Notes: generated by a model from the sequence alone, not told the origin. Numbered from the stretch's first letter, positions 1 to 8,684 are shown. The stretch: 64,000 bases of DNA from Actinoplanes sp. NBRC 103695 (GCF_030269485.1 NZ_BSTL01000015.1:230744-294743), one strand, 5' to 3'. Numbers and translations: made by a program.

Positions 1-114
1 CGCGGTGCCCATCCGCTCGGCGACGCGGATGACCAGCTCGCCCTTCTCCGCCTCGACCTGTACGCCGTCGATGGTCAGCGTGACAGTGTCGGCCTTCTTA
101 GCCACGTCGGTCAT
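1..114 (-). CDS. nuoG: NADH-quinone oxidoreductase subunit G, N-terminal fragment
   Basis: This is the first 38 codons of the large iron-sulfur subunit of complex I, cut by the window edge. The reading begins MTDVAKKADTVTLTIDG and continues into the start of a 2Fe-2S ferredoxin-type domain, which is how NuoG proteins begin. The ATG shares one base with the nuoF stop (TGATG), so the two are translationally coupled. No cluster-binding cysteine falls in the visible part. The identity rests on the N-terminal sequence plus its invariant place after nuoF. Confidence 0.85.
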   Translation of the reverse strand, partial: MTDVAKKADTVTLTIDGVQVEAEKGELVIRVAERMGTA

Positions 115-1430
115 CAGTGCGCTCCTACCAGGGCCTTCTCGGACAGCCGCGGAGCGGTCCGGCCCTCGATGTAGTCCAGGTAGTCCTGGCGGAAGAACTT
201 GAGCGTGGACACCACCGGGGTCGCCGCGCCGTCGCCCAGGCCGCAGAACGACCGGCCGAAGATGTTGTCCGCGGTGTCCTGCAACGTGTCCAGGTCGGCG
301 TAGGTGCCGTGGCCGGAGAGGATCCGCCGGTACGTGCGGACCATCCAGTAGTTGCCCTCGCGGCACGGGGTGCACTTGCCGCAGGACTCGTGGTGGTAGA
401 ACTCCAGCCAGCGCCAGGTCGCGTACACCGGGCAGTCCTGGTCGGAGAAGATCTGCATGGCCGTGGTGCCGAGGATCGACCCGGCCGCCGAGACGCCCTC
501 GAAGTCCATCGCGGTGTCGATGTGCTCGGCGGTGAGCAGCGGCGTGGAGGACCCGCCCGGCGTCCAGAACTTCAGGTTGTGGCCGGGCTTCATGCCGCCG
601 GCCAGCTCGATCAGCTCGCGCAACGTGATGCCCAGGCCACACTCGTACTGGCCCGGGTTGGCGATCCGGCCGGACAGCGAATAGATCATCGGGCCGGACG
701 ACTTCTCCGTGCCCATGCTCTTCCACCAGTCGGCGCCGCCCAGCACGATGTACGGCACGCTGGCGATGGTGCCGACGTTGTTCACCACGGTCGGGCTGGC
801 GTAGAGGCCGGCCACCGCGGGGAACGGCGGGCGCAGGCGCGGCTGGCCGCGGAAGCCCTCGAGCGAGTCGAGCAGCGCCGTCTCCTCGCCGCAGATGTAC
901 GCGCCGGCCCCGCTGTGCACCACCAGGTCCAGGTCGAACCCGGAGCCCTGGATGTTCTCGCCGAGGAAGCCCTTCGCGTACGCCTCCTTGACCGCGTTGC
1001 GCAGCCGGCGTGCGGCGTGCACCGCCTCGCCACGGATGTAGATGTATGCCCGGCTGGCCCGGATCGCGTACGAGGCGATGATCGCGCCCTCGATGAGCGA
1101 GTGCGGGTCGTACGTCATCAGCGGCAGGTCCTTGCAGGTCCCCGGCTCGCCCTCGTCGGCGTTGATCACCAGGTAGTGCGGCTTGCCGTCGCCCTGCGGG
1201 ATGAAGCCCCACTTGAGACCGGTCGGGAAGCCGGCGCCGCCGCGTCCGCGCAGGCCGGAGTCCTTGATCAGCTGGATCAGGTCGTCCGGGTGCACGTCCA
1301 GCGCCTTCTTCAGCGCCGCGTAGCCGTCCAGTCGCTGGTAGACGTCGATCTTCCAGGCGTCCGGCGACAGCCAGCGCTTGGTCAGCACCGGAGTCAGCTT
1401 CTCGAGCACCTCACGCCGTGGCTGCGTCAC
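114..1430 (-). CDS. nuoF: NADH-quinone oxidoreductase subunit F (NADH- and FMN-binding)
   Basis: NuoF oxidises NADH with FMN at the tip of the complex I peripheral arm and passes electrons to a 4Fe-4S cluster. The 438-aa length is normal. The Gly-rich nucleotide-binding stretch GRGGAGFPTG lies near residue 60 and CGEETALL near residue 180. The cluster ligands are Cys350, Cys353 and Cys356 in CGKCTPC plus Cys396 in FCGLGDG. The start codon overlaps the nuoE stop by 4 bases. It belongs to the continuous nuoA-G operon on the minus strand. Confidence 0.97.
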   Translation of the reverse strand: MTQPRREVLEKLTPVLTKRWLSPDAWKIDVYQRLDGYAALKKALDVHPDDLIQLIKDSGLRGRGGAGFPTGLKWGFIPQGDGKPHYLVINADEGEPGTCKDLPLMTYDPHSLIEGAIIASYAIRASRAYIYIRGEAVHAARRLRNAVKEAYAKGFLGENIQGSGFDLDLVVHSGAGAYICGEETALLDSLEGFRGQPRLRPPFPAVAGLYASPTVVNNVGTIASVPYIVLGGADWWKSMGTEKSSGPMIYSLSGRIANPGQYECGLGITLRELIELAGGMKPGHNLKFWTPGGSSTPLLTAEHIDTAMDFEGVSAAGSILGTTAMQIFSDQDCPVYATWRWLEFYHHESCGKCTPCREGNYWMVRTYRRILSGHGTYADLDTLQDTADNIFGRSFCGLGDGAATPVVSTLKFFRQDYLDYIEGRTAPRLSEKALVGAH

Positions 1431-2632
1431 TTCTTCTCCTCGACATCGGAGGCCGCGGCACCGGAGGCGGCAGCCGGGCGGGCGTCGTCGCCCGCCGGTT
1501 TGCCGTCGCCCGCCGCGGTGTTCTGCGCGACGCCGGACGCCTCAGCGGGGTTGCTGGGCACCGGCTCGGTCGCCGTCGCGCCGCCGGTCCGGTCGGGCTC
1601 GCCCATGGTGGGGTTGCGCTTCTCGGCCGTACGGGTCTCGGGGTTCTTGACGTCGCCACCGGGAAGGTCCTCGCCGGCGTGCCGGTGGGTGACCGCCTCG
1701 GCGGCCGCCTTCACCTTGGTCGCCGCCTTCTTGGCGACCCGGGTGACCTTGCCCTCGGCCGGCTTGGCAGCGGGTTTGGTCGCGGAGGCGGGCAGCCGTC
1801 CGACCAACGGCGAGACGGCCGGATCCGAGTCCTTGACCGCCTTGGCCGACTCGTCGCGCCGATCCTTCGTCGTCGTGATCGGGGTGTCCAGGTTGAAGTC
1901 GGCCACCGCGATCCCGTGCTGCTGGGCCAGGGTCACGCCGCGCAGGGTCGGCGCGCCGGCCAGCCCGTCGGCGATCGCGCCGTCCCGCTCGTCGGCGAAG
2001 CCGGCCAGCTGGGTCTGCATGTCCCGCAGCGAGCAGATCCGGGCGCCCCGGCTCGGCGTCGGCAGGTCGCCGCCCTCGCGGAGCTGCTCGACCATCGCGA
2101 TCGTGCTCTGCGGGGTGGCCTCGTCGATCGCGAAGTCGTAGTTGACCGTGACCACCGGCGCGTAGTCGCACGCGGCCAGGCACTCCGCGTGCTCCAGCGT
2201 GATGCGGCCGTCGGCCGTGGTCTCGTCGTGCCCGACGCCCAGGTGCTCGGACAGCTCGTCGTAGACCTGCTGGCCGCCGAGCACGTTGCACAGCGTGTTG
2301 GTGCAGACGCTGACCAGGTACTCACCGGTCGGCCGGCGTTTGTACATCGTGTAGAAGGTGGCGACCGCGCCGACCTGGGCCTTGTTGATGCCCAGGATCT
2401 CGGCGCAGAACGCGACGCCGGCTGGGCTGACGTGCCCCTCCACCGTCTGCACCAGGTGCAGCAGCGGAAGCAGCGCCGACCGGCTGCGGCCCGCCGGGTA
2501 GCGGGCGATGATCTCGAGCGCGGGTTCCAGGAGCTTCTCGGCGAGCGGCGTCGCGGCCGGGGAGAACTCCACCTCGTCGACGGTCTTCATTGCAGTGCGG
2601 CGGAGCCGCCCCTGCTGCTCAGCATCGGACAT
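1427..2632 (-). CDS. nuoE: NADH-quinone oxidoreductase subunit E with long C-terminal extension
   Basis: NuoE carries the 2Fe-2S cluster N1a next to NuoF. The thioredoxin-like core occupies residues 20 to 250, with ligands Cys110 and Cys115 (CTNTLC) and Cys151 and Cys155 (CLAAC). The protein is 401 aa, whereas the common core is about 240. The extra 150 residues are Ala/Lys/Pro/Asp-rich low complexity, first basic (KKAATKVKAAAE) and then acidic. The ATG at 2632 directly abuts the nuoD stop; a second in-frame ATG at 2590 (MKTVDEVEF) is a possible alternative. The end overlaps nuoF by 4 bases. Confidence 0.95.
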   Translation of the reverse strand: MSDAEQQGRLRRTAMKTVDEVEFSPAATPLAEKLLEPALEIIARYPAGRSRSALLPLLHLVQTVEGHVSPAGVAFCAEILGINKAQVGAVATFYTMYKRRPTGEYLVSVCTNTLCNVLGGQQVYDELSEHLGVGHDETTADGRITLEHAECLAACDYAPVVTVNYDFAIDEATPQSTIAMVEQLREGGDLPTPSRGARICSLRDMQTQLAGFADERDGAIADGLAGAPTLRGVTLAQQHGIAVADFNLDTPITTTKDRRDESAKAVKDSDPAVSPLVGRLPASATKPAAKPAEGKVTRVAKKAATKVKAAAEAVTHRHAGEDLPGGDVKNPETRTAEKRNPTMGEPDRTGGATATEPVPSNPAEASGVAQNTAAGDGKPAGDDARPAAASGAAASDVEEKK

Positions 2633-3958
2633 CTATCGGTCACACCCACCCATCACGGGGTCCAACGAGGCGCCGCCGGCGATCACGTCGGCGAGCAGAG
2701 CACCCTCGGCCATCGCGGGGAGGGCCTGCAGGTTGACGAAGCTGGGATCACGCATGTGCACCCGGTACGGATGTGTGCCACCGTCCGAGACCGCGTGCAC
2801 GCCGAGCTCGCCGCGAGGGTGCTCGATGGACACGTACACCTGCCCGGCCGGAACTCGGAAGCCCTCGGTGACCAGCTTGAAGTGGTGGATCAGCGACTCC
2901 ATCGACTGACCCATGATCTTGGCGACGTGCTCGAGCGAGTTGCCCATGCCGTCCACGCCCACGGCCAGCTGGGCCGGCCAGGCGATCTTCTTGTCGGCGA
3001 TCATGATCGGGCCTGGCTTGAGCTTGTCCAGCGCCTGCTCGACGAGCTTCAGCGACTCGCGGATCTCGGCCATCCGGACCAGGTAGCGGCCCCACACGTC
3101 GGAGGTCTGCGCCGTCGGCACGTCGAACTCGTAGTCCTCGTACCCGGAGTACGGCATCGTCTTGCGCATGTCCCAGGGCAGCCCGGCGGCGCGCAGCACC
3201 GGCCCGGTCACGCCCATCGACAGGCAGCCGGTCACGTCGAGCACGCCGACGCCCTGCGTGCGCTCCTGCCAGATGATCTGACCGGAGAGCAGGCTCTCGT
3301 ACTCCTTGAGCTTCTTCGGCATGTACTTCAGGAAGTCCCGGATCTTGCGGACCGCCGAGTCCGGGACGTCCTGCGCGACGCCGCCCGGGCGGAAGTACGC
3401 GTGGTTCATCCGCAGCCCGGTCGTCTCCTCGAAGATGTCCAGGATGTACTCACGCTCGCGGAAGCCGTACAGCATCATCGAGATCGCGCCCAGCTCCATG
3501 CCGGTGGTGGCGATCCAGACCAGGTGCGACGAGATCCGGTTGAGCTCCATGAAGAGCAGCCGGATCGTGTTCGCCCGCTCGGTGATGTCGTCGGTGATGC
3601 CGAGCAGCTTCTCCACCGCGAAGCAGTAGGCGGCCTCGTTGAACAACGGCGCCAGGTAGTCGGCGCGGGTGACGAACGTGGTGCCCTGAGTCCAGTTGCG
3701 GTACTCGAGGTTCTTCTCGATGCCGGTGTGCAGGTAACCGATGACCGGCCGAGCCTCGGTCACCGTCTCGCCCTCGAGCTCCAGCACCAGCCGGAGCACG
3801 CCGTGCGTCGACGGGTGCTGAGGACCCATGTTGACGACGATCTTCTCGTTGCTCAGGGGGTCGATGGCGCCGGTGATGCTGTCCCAGTCGCCGCCGGTGA
3901 CCGTGAAGACACGGCCCTCGGTCGTTTCGCGCTCGGCCGCATATTGAGAGGAAGTCAC
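2633..3958 (-). CDS. nuoD: NADH-quinone oxidoreductase subunit D
   Basis: This is the 49-kDa-type subunit that forms the quinone-binding cavity with NuoB; it belongs to the NiFe-hydrogenase large-subunit fold. It is 441 aa. The hallmark MGPQHPSTHGVLRL occurs near residue 45, followed by the conserved GYLHTGIEK and NHAYFRPGG stretches, and the C terminus ends with the usual DPVMGGCDR. The start overlaps the nuoC stop by 4 bases. Quinone here means menaquinone, given the mqn genes in the same window. Confidence 0.97.
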   Translation of the reverse strand: MTSSQYAAERETTEGRVFTVTGGDWDSITGAIDPLSNEKIVVNMGPQHPSTHGVLRLVLELEGETVTEARPVIGYLHTGIEKNLEYRNWTQGTTFVTRADYLAPLFNEAAYCFAVEKLLGITDDITERANTIRLLFMELNRISSHLVWIATTGMELGAISMMLYGFREREYILDIFEETTGLRMNHAYFRPGGVAQDVPDSAVRKIRDFLKYMPKKLKEYESLLSGQIIWQERTQGVGVLDVTGCLSMGVTGPVLRAAGLPWDMRKTMPYSGYEDYEFDVPTAQTSDVWGRYLVRMAEIRESLKLVEQALDKLKPGPIMIADKKIAWPAQLAVGVDGMGNSLEHVAKIMGQSMESLIHHFKLVTEGFRVPAGQVYVSIEHPRGELGVHAVSDGGTHPYRVHMRDPSFVNLQALPAMAEGALLADVIAGGASLDPVMGGCDR

Positions 3959-4641
3959 TGGTAAACCCTCCGCTGGTCGGGCGGCGGGATCTCGGCGCCC
4001 TTGTACTCCACGGGCACCCCGCCGAGCGGGTAGTCCTTACGCTGCGGGTGGCCGTCCCAGTCGTCCGGCATCAGGATCCGGGTGAGGTTGGGGTGACCGG
4101 TGAAGACGACGCCGAACATGTCGTACGTCTCCCGCTCCTGCCAGTCGGCGGTCGGGTAGACGCTGGTCACGCTCGGCAGGCTGCCGCCGGCCGGGATGGC
4201 CGCTTCGAGGCGTACGCGCCGGCGGTAGGTCATCGAGGTCAGGTGGTACACGACGTGCAGCCGCCGCGCGTCGGTGTTGAGGTAGTCCACGCCGGACACC
4301 GAGGAGCACAGCTCGAAGCGGAGCGACTCGTCGTCCCGCATGATCTGCGCGACCTCGGCGATCTTCTCCGGCGCGATGTGCAGGGTCAGCTCGCCCCGAT
4401 CGACGACGACCTTCTCGATCGCGTCGGCGAAGCCCGGGTAGGCCTCCTCCAGCGCGTCGGTGACCTCGTCGAAGTAGCCGCCGTACGGCTTGGCGGTGCC
4501 GGCCACCTCGGGCCGCTTGCGGACCAGGCCGCCGAAGCCGGAGACGTCACCGCTGCCGGTGATGCCGAACATGCCCTTCTGCGGGCTGGCCGGGGTCTGT
4601 GACGGCGCGCCCAGCTCGGCGCCCGTGGGTTCGATGCTCAC
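3955..4641 (-). CDS. nuoC: NADH-quinone oxidoreductase subunit C
   Basis: This is the 30-kDa-type subunit of complex I, 228 aa. The signature ERETYDMFGVVFTGHPNL and RKDYPLGG near the C terminus are diagnostic. The open frame runs much further upstream, but I chose the GTG at 4641 because it overlaps the nuoB stop as GTGA and because upstream residues are the out-of-frame shadow of nuoB. The first 50 residues (VSIEPTGAELGAPS onward) are a flexible extension common in actinobacterial NuoC. Confidence 0.95.
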   Translation of the reverse strand: MSIEPTGAELGAPSQTPASPQKGMFGITGSGDVSGFGGLVRKRPEVAGTAKPYGGYFDEVTDALEEAYPGFADAIEKVVVDRGELTLHIAPEKIAEVAQIMRDDESLRFELCSSVSGVDYLNTDARRLHVVYHLTSMTYRRRVRLEAAIPAGGSLPSVTSVYPTADWQERETYDMFGVVFTGHPNLTRILMPDDWDGHPQRKDYPLGGVPVEYKGAEIPPPDQRRVYQ

Positions 4642-5309
4642 TTGCCGTCCTCCCGCAGATGCGGCTGCAGCTTCATCCAGTTCTCGATGCGAAGCTGCTC
4701 CTCGCGGCCTTCCTTGACCGCCTGCGTCCACTCCGCACGACGAACCTTGTCGGCCCGGTACGACGAGGGCATCGCGCCCGGCGCGACGACCGGCACCTTG
4801 CCCTCCGCGACGCGAGCCGCCAGCATCTTGCGGCCGTTCGGGCCGAGCGGCTGGGCCATGACCTTCTCGCGCATCTTCAGGATCGCGTCGATCAGCATCT
4901 CCGGCCGCGGCGGGCAGCCCGGCAGGTAGATGTCCACCGGCACGATGTGGTCGACGCCCTGCACGATCGCGTAGTTGTTGAACATGCCGCCGGACGAGGC
5001 GCAGACGCCCATCGAGATGACCGAGCGCGGCTCGGGCATCTGGTCGTAGATCTGCCGGACCACGGGCGCCATCTTCTGGCTGACCCGGCCGGCCACGATC
5101 ATCAGGTCGGCCTGGCGAGGCGAGGCGCGGAACACCTCCATGCCCCAGCGACCGAGGTCGTAGTGCGGGCCGCCGGCCGCCATCATCTCGATGGCGCAGC
5201 AGGCCAGACCGAACGTGGCGCCCCAGAACGACGACTTCCGGGCCCAGTTCGAGAGCTTCTCGACCGAGGTGAGCAGGATGCCGCTCGGCAGCTTCTCTTC
5301 GATTCCCAT
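4638..5309 (-). CDS. nuoB: NADH-quinone oxidoreductase subunit B
   Basis: NuoB binds cluster N2, the last electron carrier before quinone. The 223-aa protein has the tandem cysteines Cys37-Cys38 in GLACCAIEMM, Cys103 in GVCASSGG and Cys132 in LPGCPPRPE, the complete ligand set. It starts 6 bases after nuoA ends and overlaps nuoC by 4 bases. The C-terminal 50 residues (VVAPGAMPSSYRADK onward) are a basic extension usual in actinobacteria. Confidence 0.97.
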   Translation of the reverse strand: MGIEEKLPSGILLTSVEKLSNWARKSSFWGATFGLACCAIEMMAAGGPHYDLGRWGMEVFRASPRQADLMIVAGRVSQKMAPVVRQIYDQMPEPRSVISMGVCASSGGMFNNYAIVQGVDHIVPVDIYLPGCPPRPEMLIDAILKMREKVMAQPLGPNGRKMLAARVAEGKVPVVAPGAMPSSYRADKVRRAEWTQAVKEGREEQLRIENWMKLQPHLREDGK

Positions 5310-5315
5310 GAGTGA

Positions 5316-5681
5316 TCAGTCCCAGTTCAGGCCGCCACGCCGCCACACGTACGTGTAGGCGATGAAGACGGTGATGATGAACAGGACCATCTCGACGAAC
5401 CCGAACAGGCCGAGCGACTCGAAGGAGACGGCCCACGGGTACAGGAAGATGGTCTCGATGTCGAAGATGATGAAGAGCATCGCGGTCAGATAGAACTTGA
5501 CCGGGAAGCGGCCGCCGCCGATCGGCTGCGGCGCGGGCTCGATGCCGCACTCGTACGCTTCCAGCTTGGCGCGGTTGTAGCGCTTCGGTCCGACGATCGG
5601 CGCGATCGACACGGAGAACAACGCGAACAGCGCGCCGAGAATCAGCAGCCCGACGATCGGGACGTACGGATTGATCGTCAT
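5316..5681 (-). CDS. nuoA: NADH-quinone oxidoreductase subunit A
   Basis: This is a small membrane subunit of complex I with three predicted transmembrane helices, 121 aa from the chosen start. The conserved loop KLEAYECGIEP and the helix KFYLTAMLFIIFDIE are diagnostic. I chose ATG 5681 (MTINPYVPI) because GGAGAG sits 3 to 8 bases upstream and because the first helix follows at once; the frame is open further upstream. It is the first gene of the nuo operon; 79 bases separate it from the flavoprotein gene upstream. Confidence 0.95.
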   Translation of the reverse strand: MTINPYVPIVGLLILGALFALFSVSIAPIVGPKRYNRAKLEAYECGIEPAPQPIGGGRFPVKFYLTAMLFIIFDIETIFLYPWAVSFESLGLFGFVEMVLFIITVFIAYTYVWRRGGLNWD

Positions 5682-5760
5682 GCTCTCTCCTGCTCGGGTG
5701 TCGTCCAGCTCACAGTATTGATCCGAGAATCGCCGGGGGTTACCGGGGTGGCCTGCCATT

Positions 5761-7050
5761 TCATACGGCTGGGGCCACCTTGGTCAGGCCGTTGATGACG
5801 CGGTCCATCGCGTCGCCACCGCGCGGATCCGTCAAGTTCGCCAGCAGTTTCAGAACGAATCGCATGAGTGTCGGATGCGGCATCCCGTGCTTCGTCGCCA
5901 CCCGCATGATCTGCGGATTGCCGATCATCTTCACGAAGACGCCACCCAGGCGGTAGTACCCGCCGAATCGGATCTTCAACTCCGCCGGGTACGCCCGCAG
6001 CGCGCGCTCACGGTCCGGTCCGGCCGGCCGGGCCAGCGCCTGCACCGCCACCTCCGCGGCCAGTTCGCCGGACTCCATCGCGTACGCGATGCCCTCGCCG
6101 TTCATCGGGTTGACCATGCCGCCGGAGTCGCCGACCAGCATCATGCCGCGGGTGTAGTGCGGAACCCGGTTGAAGCCCATCGGCAGCGCCGCGCCCAGGA
6201 TCTGACCGCCCGCGTTCGACTCGTCGGTCATGCCCCAGTCCGGCGGCGTGGTGGCCAGCCAGTCGGTCAGCATCGCCCGGTAGTTGGTCCGGCCGAACGC
6301 GCTGGACGAGTTGAGGATGCCCAGCCCGACGTTCACCCGGCCGTCGCCGAGGCCGAAGATCCAGCCGTACCCGGGCAGCAGCCGGTCGCGGTCCTGTGCG
6401 CTGCGCAGCTCCAGCCAGGACTCGAGGTAGTCGTCGTCGGCCCGGACCGGCGAGTGGTAGTACCGCCGCACCGCCACGCCGATCGGCCGGTCGTCCCGCT
6501 TGGCCAGGCCCATCGCGAGGGGCAGCTTGCCGGACACACCGTCCGCCGCGACGATCAACGGCGCGCGAAACTGAACGGGCTCCTTTTCCGCGCCGCGCTT
6601 GGCGAGGACGCCGATGGCGTGACCGTCGTCGTCCAGGACCGGCCCGGTCACGGTGACCCGGGTGTGCAGGACGGCGCCGGCCTCGACCGCGCGCTTGGCC
6701 AGCATGTCGTCGAAGTCCAGACGGGTGCGCACGAGGCCGTAGCTGGGGAAGCTGGCGAGCTCGGGCCAGTCCAGCTCGAGCCGGACGCCGCCGCCGATCA
6801 CGCGGAGGCCCCTGTTCTGCAGCCAACCGGCCTTTTCGGAGGTGTCGACGCCCATCCGGATCAGCTGCCGGGTCGCGCGCGGGGTCAGACCGTCGCCGCA
6901 GACCTTCTCACGCGGGAACTCGGTCTTCTCCAGAAGAAGGACACGTAGGCCGTGCCGGGCCATGTGATAAGCCGCCGCGGAACCGCCCGGCCCCGCGCCG
7001 ACGATGATCACATCGGCCTCGTCGACGATCGCTGTCAGCTGCTCGTGCAC
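5761..7050 (-). CDS. geranylgeranyl reductase family FAD-dependent oxidoreductase (probable menaquinone reductase, MenJ-like)
   Basis: This 429-aa flavoprotein starts with an FAD-binding Rossmann motif (VGAGPGGSAAA, residues 17-27) and has the second family motif EKTEFPREKVCGDGLTP and the FAD-contacting MLVGDSGGMVNPMNGEGI in the C-terminal half. Family members saturate isoprenoid double bonds. Between nuo and menaquinone genes the likely substrate is the menaquinone side chain, as for mycobacterial MenJ; this is inferred from context. The GTG start at 7050 is preceded by a strong GGAGGTGA ribosome-binding site. Confidence 0.85.
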   Translation of the reverse strand: MHEQLTAIVDEADVIIVGAGPGGSAAAYHMARHGLRVLLLEKTEFPREKVCGDGLTPRATRQLIRMGVDTSEKAGWLQNRGLRVIGGGVRLELDWPELASFPSYGLVRTRLDFDDMLAKRAVEAGAVLHTRVTVTGPVLDDDGHAIGVLAKRGAEKEPVQFRAPLIVAADGVSGKLPLAMGLAKRDDRPIGVAVRRYYHSPVRADDDYLESWLELRSAQDRDRLLPGYGWIFGLGDGRVNVGLGILNSSSAFGRTNYRAMLTDWLATTPPDWGMTDESNAGGQILGAALPMGFNRVPHYTRGMMLVGDSGGMVNPMNGEGIAYAMESGELAAEVAVQALARPAGPDRERALRAYPAELKIRFGGYYRLGGVFVKMIGNPQIMRVATKHGMPHPTLMRFVLKLLANLTDPRGGDAMDRVINGLTKVAPAV

Positions 7051-7132
7051 GGCCTCACCTCCGTTTCGCGCGGGCTCGTGAAACAGTTCACAAGCCAGCC
7101 CACCCGGAGTCTAGGACGGCCATCGAGGCGCT

Positions 7133-7158
7133 TCGGGGTTAGGGGAACCTAACCCCGA
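7133..7158 (-). terminator. perfect hairpin after the 85-aa gene
   Basis: Eleven-base arms (TCGGGGTTAGG and CCTAACCCCGA) enclose a 4-base loop, two bases beyond the stop codon of the gene ending at 7160. There is no U-run, as is common for actinobacterial terminators. It also isolates the flavoprotein gene that starts at 7050. Confidence 0.6.
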
Positions 7159-7159
7159 G

Positions 7160-7417
7160 TCACGCGGCCGAACCTCTGTCGAGTGCCCGGTCTGCGACCA
7201 GTCGGGCGGCTCCGTCCAGGTGTTTCCGAAACGTACCGCCCATCGCCCGGTCGAGCGCGATGATCAGCTGATCCACCAGATCCTGGGCCAGCCCCGGATC
7301 CTCCGCGGCCACCAGCCGGATGCGGCTGGCCAACTCCAACGCGCGCCGCTCACCCTCCTCCTGATCATCGATGGCGAGATCGATGTCGGTGTCCTCGAGA
7401 TCCCCGAGTGTGCGCAT
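7160..7417 (-). CDS. conserved-looking small acidic protein of unknown function
   Basis: I do not recognise this 85-aa protein. It is helical and charged: an acidic N terminus (GDLEDTDIDLAIDDQEEGERRALELASRI) followed by an amphipathic segment LAQDLVDQLIIALDRAMGG and a basic tail. It has no signal peptide or membrane segment. ATG 7417 is preceded by GAAGGT. The gene sits between menG and the flavoprotein and has its own hairpin downstream and an A+T-rich upstream region, so it is probably a separate unit. Confidence 0.55.
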   Translation of the reverse strand: MRTLGDLEDTDIDLAIDDQEEGERRALELASRIRLVAAEDPGLAQDLVDQLIIALDRAMGGTFRKHLDGAARLVADRALDRGSAA

Positions 7418-7437
7418 ACCTTCGTACGCTAAGCACG

Positions 7438-7465
7438 GTTTTAAGAGTTTTGGATGTTTTAAGAG
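7438..7465 (-). promoter_or_regulatory. A+T-rich direct repeat upstream of the 85-aa gene
   Basis: The decamer GTTTTAAGAG occurs at 7438-7447 and again at 7456-7465 with 18-bp periodicity, in the most A+T-rich stretch nearby. It lies 20 to 48 bases upstream of the start codon at 7417, where an activator or repressor would bind. No protein is assigned to it. Confidence 0.35.
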
Positions 7466-7478
7466 GTTTTCACCCTGC

Positions 7479-8174
7479 TTATTCCTTGGTCGCGCGGTGC
7501 AGGGTGACGACGCCGCCGGTCAGATTCCGCCAGCCGACGCGCGCCCACGGGCCGGCCCGCACGATGCGTTCGGCCAGACCGTTCTGGTCCGGCCAGGCGC
7601 GGATCGATTCGGCCAGATAGACGTACGCGTCCGGATTGCTGCTCACCGCCCGCGCCACCGACGGCAGCGACCGCATCAGATAGTTGAGGTAGACGGCGTT
7701 GAAAGCCCGGTTGACCGGATGGCTGAACTCGCACACCACCAGGCGGCCGCCCTTGCGCGTGACTCGGCCGAGCTCACGCAACGCCGCGCCGGTGTCCACC
7801 ACGTTGCGCAGCGCGAAGGAGATGGTCACCGCGTCGAAGGCGCCGTCCGGGAAAGGCAGCCGCAGCGCATCGCCGGCGACCAGCGGGACAGTGCGCCCGG
7901 CGTGCCGGCCCGCCGCCAGCATGCCGGTGGAGAGATCGGCGCCCACCGCGTACGCCCCCGAGCGGGTCAGCTCCTCGGTGGAGATGCCGGTGCCCGCACC
8001 CACATCCAGCACCCGTTCCCCCGGCCGCAGCGCCAGTGCCGCCCGGGTGGCCCGCCGCCAGCCACGGTCCCGGCCGAACGACAGGACCGTGTTGGTCAGG
8101 TCGTACCGCCGGGCCACGCCGTCGAACATCTCGGCGACCTCGTGCGGCTCCTTGTCCAGATCTGCGCGCGTCAC
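7479..8174 (-). CDS. menG: demethylmenaquinone methyltransferase
   Basis: This SAM-dependent methyltransferase of the UbiE/MenG family catalyses the last nuclear methylation of menaquinone. It is 231 aa from GTG 8174. The SAM motif VLDVGAGTG is near residue 55, and the family signatures MFDGVARRYDLTN at the N terminus and FALRNVVD in the middle are clear. GTG 8174 was preferred over an ATG at 8261 because it is preceded by GGAAG and gives the normal family length. The neighbouring mqnC supports a menaquinone role. Confidence 0.93.
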   Translation of the reverse strand: MTRADLDKEPHEVAEMFDGVARRYDLTNTVLSFGRDRGWRRATRAALALRPGERVLDVGAGTGISTEELTRSGAYAVGADLSTGMLAAGRHAGRTVPLVAGDALRLPFPDGAFDAVTISFALRNVVDTGAALRELGRVTRKGGRLVVCEFSHPVNRAFNAVYLNYLMRSLPSVARAVSSNPDAYVYLAESIRAWPDQNGLAERIVRAGPWARVGWRNLTGGVVTLHRATKE

Positions 8175-8228
8175 GCTTCCACTCTGCCAGGCCGCACCGG
8201 GTCGCCTCCCGCGGCCGCAGATATGGAA

Positions 8229-8258
8229 GCGGGCGGGATGGTCGCCCATCCCGCCCGC
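8229..8258 (-). terminator. strong hairpin between mqnC and menG
   Basis: Thirteen-base arms (left arm GCGGGCGGGATGG, 8229-8241; right arm 8246-8258) enclose a 4-base loop. It could end the mqnC transcript or form the 5' end of the menG message, because the A+T-rich TATATA box at 8272-8277 lies just upstream on the minus strand. The rest of the gap 8175-8625 holds no convincing gene apart from the doubtful small frame listed next. Confidence 0.5.
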
Positions 8259-8489
8259 CACTGTGTTGCGTTATATATACGACCGCCATCGGTCGGGTCC
8301 GTAAGCGCCGCGCTCGTTGATGGCAACTAGCGGCGTCAGTGTGTTGCGCTGTGTTACTGGAGGCACGATATCCAGCGCAAACGCGCCCGGTACAGCAAGA
8401 CACGACGCTCGTTACGAAGGAGCAACCAGCCCCTCACCGACCCGGGGAACCGCACCTGCCTGAACGGTTGAGCAGGACGGCTGTACGGC

Positions 8490-8684
8490 CTACTCGACCC
8501 CCTCACGACGCCTGCGACCCAGGAGCAACGCCACCCCGACGACGAAGGCCACCCCGACGCCGGCCGGCAGAGCAGTACGTCGATTACCTACGCCGCGACG
8601 GTCGCGTACCGTCCGTACTTGCCCGTCAGGAGGCGTCGACCAGCGGGAGCTGGGTGCGGCCGGCGCCGCCGCCCGGCATGGCAA
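8490..8684 (-). CDS. doubtful small membrane protein downstream of mqnC
   Basis: The 64-aa frame ends in a hydrophobic segment and a basic cap (AGVGVAFVVGVALLLGRRRRE), which looks like a C-terminal membrane anchor. The only in-frame start, ATG 8684, lies inside the 3' end of mqnC and has no ribosome-binding site. It may be real through translational coupling, a remnant, or chance. Confidence 0.2.
   Translation of the reverse strand: MPCRAAAPAAPSSRWSTPPDGQVRTVRDRRGVGNRRTALPAGVGVAFVVGVALLLGRRRREGVE

Noticed and set aside
117..3964. Long plus-strand open frames antisense to nuoF, nuoE and nuoD
   Set aside because: They mirror the third-position G/C of the nuo genes, have His/Val/Asp-rich random composition and no start signals.
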